Shown here piece by piece: positions 7,372-13,267 of a stretch of DNA of 13,267 nt. Source of the DNA: Bacteroidia bacterium. GTDB lineage: Bacteria > Bacteroidota > Bacteroidia > Cytophagales > Cyclobacteriaceae. The stretch's first letter is position 1; every line of letters starts with the position of its first letter. The stretch covers positions 1 through 13,267 of the forward strand of contig JAAURZ010000012.1 of assembly GCA_012031955.1 (NCBI GenBank), given 5' to 3'. Both the position numbers and the translations under genes were made by a program. The notes under the pieces are model-generated. The model saw only the letters and a list, made by a program, of their open reading frames with translations, did not search any database and was not told where the DNA came from.

Positions 7372-8061
7372 ATGGGAAACAAGCAAAGTCATAGGGTGCT
7401 TGTCGTCGACGATGAGGAACCAATACTGGAGCTGCTGAAGTACAACCTTGAAAAAGGCGGCTATGAGGTGAAAACCGCGGCCGACGGCACCAAGGCAGTG
7501 GAAATTGCCAAGAAATTTGTGCCCGACCTGGTTTTGCTTGATATAATGATGCCCAAAATGGACGGGGTGGAAACCTGCCGCCTGCTGCGCGACATCCCCG
7601 AACTGCAAAAAACATTTGTGGTGTTTCTTACCGCCCGCGCCGAGGAGTACTCCGAAGTGGCAGCGTTCGATGTAGGTGCAGATGACTATATCACCAAGCC
7701 CATCAAGCCGCGTGCACTCATGAGTCGTATCGGTGCCCTGTTCAGACGCGATTCCAAGAAATCAAACCCTTCCAATTTCGTTACCATTGGCAACCTCACC
7801 ATCGATCGTACCAGCTACACTGTAAAGGTGGGTGACAAGGAGATCAATTTGCCGAAAAAGGAATTTGAACTTTTATATTTTCTCGCCCAAAATCCCAACA
7901 AAGTTTTTAGTCGTGAAGACTTGCTGCAAAACATCTGGGGCTCCGATGTGTACGTGCTCGCCCGCACGGTTGACGTACACATCAGAAAAGTGCGTGAAAA
8001 GATCGGAGAAGACTATATCACCACTGTCAAAGGAGTGGGATATAAATTTTCTCTAAATTAG
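7372..8061 (+). CDS. OmpR/PhoB-family response regulator
   Basis: This is a 229-residue two-domain transcription regulator. The receiver domain covers residues 8-124: acidic pocket Asp13-Asp14, phospho-acceptor Asp57 in LVLLDIMMPKMDG, switch Thr87 in FLTARAEE, and Lys109 in ITKPIKPRAL. A winged helix-turn-helix domain follows (about 135-228), with the recognition helix around ARTVDVHIRKVREKI (197-211) and the hairpin wing TTVKGVGYKF. It should bind DNA as a dimer after phosphorylation by the kinase encoded 3 nt downstream. The sequence and the PhoR-like partner suggest a phosphate-type regulator, but nothing local (no pst or phoU) proves that, so I give no symbol. The frame is intact. Confidence 0.95.
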   Translation: MGNKQSHRVLVVDDEEPILELLKYNLEKGGYEVKTAADGTKAVEIAKKFVPDLVLLDIMMPKMDGVETCRLLRDIPELQKTFVVFLTARAEEYSEVAAFDVGADDYITKPIKPRALMSRIGALFRRDSKKSNPSNFVTIGNLTIDRTSYTVKVGDKEINLPKKEFELLYFLAQNPNKVFSREDLLQNIWGSDVYVLARTVDVHIRKVREKIGEDYITTVKGVGYKFSLN

Positions 8062-8064
8062 GGC

Positions 8065-9125
8065 ATGGTCTATAGCCCCCGGGTTCTTGCCCTTGTACTT
8101 GCGCTCTGTATCTCGCTCATCACCACGCTTTTTTCTATCCCTGTTCGAAAGCGTAGCCATTAACGCCCTGCTGGTGGCGTTCGCCATCAGCTTCTCGGTT
8201 TCCTACCTGCTTATCTTCATCATGCTGGAGTTTCTCATTTTCAGGGAAATCAACAAAATCTACAAAATGATGAGCAAGCTGAAGAAAAAGGAGTTGTCCA
8301 GCTTTGACAAACAGCGGTCGGCGGTGCTCAACCCGCTGAAGACCATCAATGCCGAGATATTTTCGTTCGCCGAACTGAAGCAGAAAGAAATTGATGAACT
8401 ACGCAAGCTGGAAGCGTTTCGAAAGGAATTCATCGCCGATGTGTCGCACGAATTCGAAAACACCCATCTTTGCCGCCCAGGGATTTGTACACACCCTGCT
8501 CGATGGCGCCGTCAATGATAAGACGGTGCGCAACAAGTTTCTGAAGAAGGCCGCCAAAAGCCTCGACGGGCTCGATGCCCTCGTGCAGGACCTGCTCACA
8601 TTGTCGCACATTGAAACGGGTCAGATCAAAATGCATTTTGAAACCATCGACGTCTACAAACTTACCGAAGAAGTATTTGAACAATTTGAGAACAAGGCCG
8701 ACAAAAAAGATGTGAAACTTCGAATCGACGGCCCCCCGCAAAAAGTGACGGTATTTGCCGACTGGCAGCGGATAAGCCAGGTCATGACCAACCTTATATC
8801 CAACGCCATCAAACATTCTTTCGACGGTGGCGAAGTGGTGGTCATTTTTGAAGTGACTAAAAAAAATGTGACCATCATCGTGCGCGATTTCGGTGAAGGT
8901 ATACCACAAGAGCACGTGACCCGTATCTTTGAGCGCTTTTATCGGGTTGATAAGAGCCGGAGCCGGGAGAAAGGAGGCACCGGCCTGGGCCTTGCCATCG
9001 TGAAGCACATCCTCGAAGGCCATAACTCCAAGGCCGAGGTGGAAAGCACCCCGGGCAAAGGATCGTCGTTCGGGTTCCGCCTGCCGCGCGCAAAAGCAGA
9101 ACAAGCCGAGCCCGCACAAGCATAA
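8065..9125 (+). CDS. PhoR-like sensor histidine kinase (two frameshifts)
   Basis: This is a membrane histidine kinase, the likely partner of the response regulator 3 nt upstream. The ATG at 8065 gives MVYSPRVLALVLALCISL. Two membrane helices (about residues 6-24 and 33-58) are joined by a very short loop, so there is no periplasmic sensor domain. A coiled linker leads to the H-box at about 125-133, then the ATPase domain: N-box NLISNAIKHS, G1 VRDFGEGIP, F-box IFERFYRVD, and G2 GGTGLGLAIVKH. Two breaks occur. One is at a T run near 8130-8135, between ITTLF and LSLFESV. The other is at 8452-8456, where removal of one base from GAATTCG restores SHELKTPIF. The joined length is about 352 residues. 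An in-frame extra base rather than a missing one fits both sites. Confidence 0.9.
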
Positions 9126-9134
9126 AGTAAACCG

Positions 9135-9848
9135 TTGAAACACCAGTACACATTCGCCGACCTCGTTTTGTATGAGGATGAACACTACGCGGTAGTGAAC
9201 AAACCGCCGTTCTTGTCGACCCTGGCCGACCGCGTGGAGCCTGTCAACTTGTTGGCCATGGCGCGCGCTTATGTTACCGACGCGCAGGCGTGCCACCGGC
9301 TCGACAAAGACACCTCTGGCGCCCTCGCTTTCGCCAAAGACCCCGAAGCCTACCGGCACCTGAGCCTGCAGTTCCAGCATCGCGAAGTTGAAAAAGTGTA
9401 TCATGCAGTAGTGGAGGGCATTCATAAGTTTAGCGACGAGCTCGTAGACCAACCCATTTTGAAGGTCGACAACGTGGCCAGAATCAGCCGGCGGGAGGGG
9501 AAGTCTTCCGAAACGCGCTTCACCACCATCGCCACTTACTATAATTATAGTGTGCTTGAATGCCGGCCGCTGACCGGACGGATGCACCAGATCCGGGTGC
9601 ATTTGGCCCATTTAGGCGCGCCCATCGTGGGCGACGAGCTTTACGGAGGCAAGCCGTTTTACCTTTCGGCCATCAAAAGGGGCTACAATCTCAAAAAATT
9701 TACCGACGAACAGCCAATCATGCGACGGATGGCCCTGCATGCATTTTCGCTGCAGTTTCAGAATCTGGCAGGGGCCGCTACCCTGGTGGAAGCGCCCTAT
9801 CCGAAAGATATGCAGGCACTTGTGAACCAGCTTTCGAGAAAAGGCTAA
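9135..9848 (+). CDS. RluA-family RNA pseudouridine synthase
   Basis: This is a 237-residue RNA pseudouridine synthase of the RluA/RluC/RluD family, intact. It isomerises uridine to pseudouridine in rRNA or tRNA. The motif HRLDKDTSG at residues 54-62 carries the catalytic Asp57. The early YEDEHYAVVNKPP (13-25) and the later RPLTGRMHQIRVHLAHLGAPIVGDELYGG are standard for the family. There is no N-terminal S4 domain, so it is closer to RluA-like short forms, and the target base cannot be told. The start is TTG at 9135: an in-frame TAA at 9123-9125 (also the kinase stop) excludes anything earlier. Only 9 nt separate it from the kinase gene, so it is probably cotranscribed with the two-component pair. 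Confidence 0.93.
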   Translation: MKHQYTFADLVLYEDEHYAVVNKPPFLSTLADRVEPVNLLAMARAYVTDAQACHRLDKDTSGALAFAKDPEAYRHLSLQFQHREVEKVYHAVVEGIHKFSDELVDQPILKVDNVARISRREGKSSETRFTTIATYYNYSVLECRPLTGRMHQIRVHLAHLGAPIVGDELYGGKPFYLSAIKRGYNLKKFTDEQPIMRRMALHAFSLQFQNLAGAATLVEAPYPKDMQALVNQLSRKG

Positions 9849-9899
9849 CCGGAGCCAGCCTGGAACAGAAAAAAACCCAATTCCTGATTTTGGCCCTGC

Positions 9900-9930
9900 T
9901 TGCATTTAAGATGCGAAGGATTTACCTTTG
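9900..9930 (+). promoter_or_regulatory. Promoter of the rplM-rpsI-rpsB cluster
   Basis: TTG at 9900-9902 is followed after 20 nt by TACCTTTG at 9923-9930, an exact TAnnTTTG. Transcription would begin near 9937 with a leader of about 46 nt before the GTG of rplM. Short complementary arms CCCTT (9934-9938) and AAGGG (9947-9951) lie at the start of that leader. They may be chance. Confidence 0.7.
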
Positions 9931-9982
9931 TGTCCCTTTTTGAAGGAAGGGTGTATTTTGTTGATTTCTAATTCAAAAAAAC

Positions 9983-10426
9983 GTGGATCACAATAGCTAT
10001 AAGACCACTTACGTAAACAAGGCAACCGCTGAAAAAGGCTGGGTTGTGGTAGATGCCAAGTCCAAAGTATTGGGCCGTTTGGCAAGTGAAGTGGCAAAAA
10101 TTATCCGTGGCAAGCACAAGTCCAGCTACTCACCACACGTGGATTGCGGCGATCATGTGATCGTAATCAATGCTGAGAAGGTGAAAATGACAGGCAAGAA
10201 ATGGAATGACAGGGTCATCTATACCCACTCCGGCTATCCTGGCGGCCAGCGCGAGCACACCCCCAGCATGATCCGCAGCAAACATCCCGAGCGTCTTGTC
10301 GAACACGCTGTACGGGGCATGCTCCCCAAAAACAGGCTTGGCCGCGAACTGTTCCGCAGCCTGCATGTGTACACCGGCAATGAACATCCGCACGTAGCGC
10401 AACAACCAAAAGAAATAAAGTTCTGA
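9983..10426 (+). CDS. rplM: 50S ribosomal protein L13
   Basis: This is ribosomal protein uL13, an early assembly protein of the large subunit. It has 147 residues and an intact frame. Family features are [26 protein letters not shown] (given here in two pieces: residues about 21-34 and 35-46), [38 protein letters not shown], and [16 protein letters not shown] followed by [11 protein letters not shown]. The start is a GTG at 9983; an in-frame TGA at 9962-9964 rules out an earlier ATG. It is first in a ribosomal cluster behind its own strong promoter, and rpsI begins 4 nt after its stop. Confidence 0.97.
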   Translation: MDHNSYKTTYVNKATAEKGWVVVDAKSKVLGRLASEVAKIIRGKHKSSYSPHVDCGDHVIVINAEKVKMTGKKWNDRVIYTHSGYPGGQREHTPSMIRSKHPERLVEHAVRGMLPKNRLGRELFRSLHVYTGNEHPHVAQQPKEIKF

Positions 10427-10430
10427 TTAC

Positions 10431-10816
10431 ATGGAGATAATCAATACAATCGGTAGAAGAAAGACGTCCATAGCCAGGGTATATCTTGCTCCCGGCAAGG
10501 GCGATATCAAAGTAAACCACAAGACATCAAGGATTATTTCCTGTCGGAAATCCACCAAACACTGGTGAAGCAGCCCCTCGCTACTTCAAAAGTAGATGGT
10601 CAGTACGACGTGACTGTAAACGTTGAAGGCGGTGGCATCAAGGGCCAGGCTGAAGCCGTGCGTTTGGGTATTGCCCGTGCGCTGGTGCAGGTGGATCCCG
10701 AAACCAAACCCGCATTGAAAAAAGAAGGCTTGCTTACCCGCGACTCCCGCATGGTGGAGCGCAAGAAGTACGGTAGACGGAAAGCAAGAAGGAAATTCCA
10801 GTTTAGCAAGCGTTAA
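10431..10816 (+). CDS. rpsI: 30S ribosomal protein S9 (frameshifted)
   Basis: This is ribosomal protein uS9 of the small subunit, whose C-terminal tail reaches the P-site tRNA. The ATG at 10431 gives [20 protein letters not shown] and continues to GDIKVNHK. The frame then breaks at AAG (10521-10523): adding one A gives [20 protein letters not shown], which runs in frame to the end. The rest shows [20 protein letters not shown] and the basic C-terminus [17 protein letters not shown], ending in the family's invariant SKR. The joined length is 128 residues, the normal size. It lies 4 nt after rplM and 18 nt before rpsB. Confidence 0.95.
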
Positions 10817-10834
10817 TCATAACCAAACAATTGA

Positions 10835-11604
10835 ATGGCTGAGAAATTAACTTATCAGAATCTGTTGGACGCCGGCGTTCACTTCGGGCACCTTACCCGC
10901 AAGTGGAACCCCAAGATGGCCGAGTACATCTTTATGGAAAACAACGGGATTCACCTCATAGACCTCAACAAAACCCTGGCTTGCCTCGATGAGGCATCTT
11001 TTGCCCTTAAAAACATTGTACGCTCTGGTCGTAAGATCATGTTCGTGGCAACCAAGAAGCAGGCTAAGGATATCGTGACCGAAGAGGCAAAGCGCCTCAA
11101 TATGCCATTTGTAACCGAGCGCTGGCTCGGCGGCATGCTGACCAACTTTGCCACTATTCGCAAGTCGTTGAAGAAGCTCTCACAAATAGAGAAGTTGATG
11201 AAAGATGAAGCTTTCACCAACCTCGCCAAGCGTGAGCGCCTCATGGTTACCCGCGAAAAAGCGAAACTCGAAAACTCCTTGGCGGCATCGCAGACCTCAA
11301 CCGCCTGCCTGCAGCCCTGTTTGTGATCGACGTGAAGCGCGAGCACATTGCAGTAACCGAAGCACAGAAACTGAACATCCCTGTGTTTGCCATGGTCGAC
11401 ACCAACTCCGATCCCGAAGGTGTGGATTTTCCGATCCCTGCCAACGACGACGCGTTTAAGTCGATTGCCCTAATCACCACCTACGTAGGCAAAGTGATTG
11501 AAGAAGGGTTGATGGAGCGCAAGAAAGACAAGGAAGACGCGGCCAGCAAAAAAGATGAGGACGAGAAACGCAAGGTAGACGAAACTATCGAGCAGACAAA
11601 CTAA
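10835..11604 (+). CDS. rpsB: 30S ribosomal protein S2 (frameshifted)
   Basis: This is ribosomal protein uS2, which joins late in small-subunit assembly and helps to recruit S1. The ATG at 10835 gives [20 protein letters not shown], then [34 protein letters not shown] and [11 protein letters not shown], all family signatures. The frame breaks at the four A at 11271-11274; one added A joins REKAKLEK to [20 protein letters not shown], which is the expected continuation. The second frame carries [20 protein letters not shown] and ends in a long charged tail (about 30 residues of Lys, Asp and Glu), common in Bacteroidota S2. The joined length is about 256 residues. Confidence 0.95.
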
Positions 11605-11740
11605 TCTGTCATGACGTACCGGTGGCAGCATTAGCTGCGATTCGGTTGTGAATACAAACAATCAAACATCGGTCGAAAGCCGATGTTTGACTTTTATAGG
11701 GTACCGTAACATTCATTTAACATTCATAAATAGTAATAAT
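11605..11740 (+). other. rpsB-tsf intergenic region with a perfect hairpin and a phased repeat
   Basis: This 136-nt gap holds three structures. GCAGC/GCTGC form a small hairpin at 11625-11638. A perfect 11-bp inverted repeat lies at 11662-11672 and 11680-11690, with a 7-nt loop, followed by CTTTTATAGG. AACATTCAT occurs at 11708-11716 and 11719-11727, an 11-bp period. The big hairpin may be a terminator, a partial attenuator or a protein-binding leader; the T run after it is weak (TTTT then A). I see no TAnnTTTG promoter for tsf. Confidence 0.6.
11662..11690 (+). terminator. Hairpin between rpsB and tsf, possible attenuator or terminator
   Basis: The stem TCAAACATCGG/CCGATGTTTGA is perfect over 11 bp with loop TCGAAAG, and a short CTTTT follows. 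It is less GC-rich and has a poorer T tract than the terminator after tsf, so partial read-through is likely. S2-EF-Ts pairs are often cotranscribed and regulated by S2. Confidence 0.5.
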
Positions 11741-12573
11741 ATGTCAGCAATTTCAGCACAAGATGTGAACAAGCTTCGTCAGATGACAGGCGCAGGTATG
11801 ATGGACTGTAAGAAAGCGCTCACCGAAGCAGAGGGCGATTTCGAAAAGGCCATCGAGATCCTTCGCAAGAAAGGTCAGAAAGTGTCTGCCTCCCGTTCCG
11901 ACAAAGAAGCGAAAGAAGGTTCCGTGTTCGTGAAAGTAAGCGATGACAAAAAGGAAGCTGTGTTGATTGCCCTCAACTGCGAGACCGACTTCGTAGCTAA
12001 GAACGAAGCGTTCCAAAACCTCGGCGCGCTTATCGCTGAAACAGCATTTGCCAGCAAGCCCGCAACAAAGGAAACACTATTGGCTCTGAAAGCCGGCGAC
12101 CTTACCCTCAATGAAAGGATCATCGAGCTGGTTGGTAAAATCGGCGAGAAAATCGAAGTAAGTGAGTATGTGCACATGAAGGGAGAAACCGTAGTTCCCT
12201 ACATCCACGCAGGCTCCAAGCTTGGCGTGCTGGTGTCGCTGAAAGGTGTGAATGGCACGACGTGACCGATGCGGGCAAAGATGTGGGCATGCAAATCGCC
12301 GCAATGAACCCTGTAGCGGTAGACGAGTCGGCTGTAGACAAGACCCTGATTGAGAAGGAACTCGAAATAGCGAAGGCACAGATACTGGCGGAAGGCAAGC
12401 CGGAAAACATGGTCGACAAGATCGCACAAGGCAAGCTCAACAAGTTCTTTAAAGATAACACCCTGCTGCACCAGGCGTTTGTTAAAGACAATTCCAAGTC
12501 GGTGGCGCAATACCTCGACAGTGTGACCAAAGGACTTACAGTGGCTGAGTTCAAGCGCGTGGCTATCGGATAA
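11741..12573 (+). CDS. tsf: Elongation factor Ts (frameshifted)
   Basis: EF-Ts is the nucleotide exchange factor that releases GDP from EF-Tu. The ATG at 11741 gives MSAISAQDVNKLRQMTGAGM with the N-terminal UBA-like domain (MDCKKALTEAEGDFEKAIE). The core then follows: IALNCETDFVAKNEAFQNL, in which the TDFVAKN loop contacts EF-Tu. The frame breaks between 12250 and 12264, around GTGAATGGCACGACGTGACC; one added base joins LVSLKGVN to DVTDAGKDVGMQIAAMNPVA. The second frame ends in FVKDNSKSVAQYLDS and FKRVAIG. The joined length is 277 residues, normal for the family. A longer GTG-initiated reading from 11648 would cross the hairpin and is unlikely. An A/T-rich stretch, not a Shine-Dalgarno, precedes the start. 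Confidence 0.95.
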
Positions 12574-12589
12574 GATTTATTGCCATTGA

Positions 12590-12621
12590 AAAAAAAGAGG
12601 GCTGTGCAGCCCTCTTTTTTT
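12590..12621 (+). terminator. Intrinsic terminator after tsf
   Basis: This is a 14-bp stem: 12590-12603 (A run then GAGGGCT) pairs with 12608-12621 (AGCCCTC then seven T), with a 4-nt GTGC loop. It lies 16 nt after the tsf stop. The strong GC core and T tract make it the clearest terminator here. Confidence 0.92.
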
Positions 12622-12686
12622 GGCTGATCCAATAGGGGTGGATGAAGAAGGAGTTGTCTTTAGGCAAACAAGCAAAGATCCCAGTT

Positions 12687-13267
12687 ATGAAAACCCTTTC
12701 AAAGTCAGTAAGCCTGACCGCAACCCTTGCCCTGCTGCTGTTCACCAGCGCCTGCCTTTACACCGAAGACCCGGGGCCGCTGCGCGAAACAGAACGCGCG
12801 TATACGGTGCTCGATTTCGACAAGCTTGAGATCGGTAACGCGTTTGTGATAGACGTGCGACGTGCCGATAGTTTTACGGTGACTGCGCGCGGCGACGAAC
12901 GCAACATCGACGACCTCGAGGTGTTTAAGGACGGCACCAAACTGGTGATTCGTTTCGACGACCACCAGCCGCGAAAACACACCACCTATATCGACATCAC
13001 CATGCCCGAATTAAAGGGCGTAAATTTTTCCGGGGCCAGCAATGCCGAAATCAACGGTTTCAACACGGATGGCGAGGCAGATATCCGGCTGTCGGGCGCA
13101 TCGATTGCGCACCTCAACATGGATGCCGGCGAATTGAAGGTGTCTCTTTCAGGTGCCAGCAACCTGACCGTGCGTGGCGAGGGCACCGCATTAAAATGCC
13201 GACCTCTCTGGTGCGTCTGTGCTCAAGGCATTCGAGTTTGTAGTGAATGAGGCCGATGTTGATGCGA
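12687..13267 (+). CDS. Lipoprotein with GIN/DUF2807-like head domain (frameshifted, C-terminus off the right edge)
   Basis: The ATG at 12687 gives MKTLSKSVSLTATLALLLF followed by TSAC, a type II signal peptide with the lipid-bearing Cys at about residue 23. An ATG at 12642 is in frame but only adds a charged leader. The mature part fits the DUF2807 'auto-transporter adhesin head GIN' family: FDKLEIGNAFVIDVRRAD, then regular beta-helix-like turns with repeated SGAS (GVNFSGASNAEI, IRLSGASIAHL, VSLSGASNLTV). Near 13193-13196 an extra A breaks the frame; with three A in place of four it continues ALNADLSGASVLKAFEFVVN to the edge, giving a fourth SGAS turn. The family is abundant in Bacteroidota, probably at the cell surface or periplasm; its function is unknown. 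It starts a new unit after the tsf terminator. Confidence 0.82.

Noticed and set aside
8430..9611. 393-codon minus-strand frame across the kinase and pseudouridine synthase genes
   Set aside because: It is antisense to two well-recognised domains and its product has no family features; high-GC third positions open such shadow frames.
10431..12573. Programmed ribosomal frameshifting in rpsI, rpsB and tsf
   Set aside because: Such signals are not known in these genes, no slippery heptamer with a downstream structure is shared by the sites, and unrelated genes in the window have the same type of defect.
1..13267. CRISPR arrays, insertion sequences, tRNA or rRNA genes, phage or defence genes
   Set aside because: I looked on both strands and saw no repeat-spacer pattern, transposase, terminal inverted repeats or tRNA-like cloverleaf; the content is core housekeeping genes.

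Overview
The window looks like ordinary core chromosome of a member of the Bacteroidota, most likely a Cytophagales-type bacterium. This rests on several Bacteroidota-style promoters (TTTG or TTG about 19-20 nt upstream of TAnnTTTG), mostly absent Shine-Dalgarno sequences, a tiny acidic DUF2795-type protein, and the protein sequences of EttA, QueA, IspD, RecA, S2 and EF-Ts. The taxonomy is inference; no rRNA gene is present.

Layout. Positions 1-865 (minus) hold the N-terminal half of the ABC-F translation factor EttA. A 73-residue DUF2795-type protein follows on plus (1133-1354). It converges on ispD (minus) at a shared hairpin terminator. A small membrane protein (plus, about 2155-2403) diverges from ispD and converges with queA (minus). 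Next are an orphan MacB/FtsX-type permease (plus, 3648-4913) and recA (minus, 5015-6049), separated by a second bidirectional terminator. A membrane-anchored predicted aminopeptidase of the COG4324 type diverges from recA. A PhoB/PhoR-like two-component pair and an RluA-family pseudouridine synthase then form a tight cluster. A strong promoter leads into rplM-rpsI-rpsB, with tsf after a hairpin-containing gap and a clear terminator after tsf. The right edge is the start of a lipoprotein with a GIN/DUF2807-like head domain.

How the genes relate. The right half is a translation cluster (L13, S9, S2, EF-Ts) preceded by an rRNA/tRNA pseudouridine synthase, and EttA and QueA on the left also act in translation. 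RecA (recombination and SOS), IspD (isoprenoid precursor synthesis) and the sensor pair are housekeeping genes packed around them.

Most important caveat. Seven of the sixteen genes (ispD, queA, the histidine kinase, rpsI, rpsB, tsf, the lipoprotein) are each broken by single-base insertions or deletions, mostly in homopolymer runs. Nearly all are essential or highly conserved, and one added or removed base restores the family sequence each time. The simplest reading is uncorrected long-read-type sequence error, not pseudogenes or programmed frameshifting. I annotate these as whole genes across the frameshifts.

I found no convincing previously undescribed system, mobile element, CRISPR array, tRNA or rRNA. 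The more interesting leads are small: GTTAA repeats upstream of the response regulator, a perfect 11-bp inverted repeat between rpsB and tsf, phased direct repeats upstream of recA and tsf, and two small proteins of unknown function.
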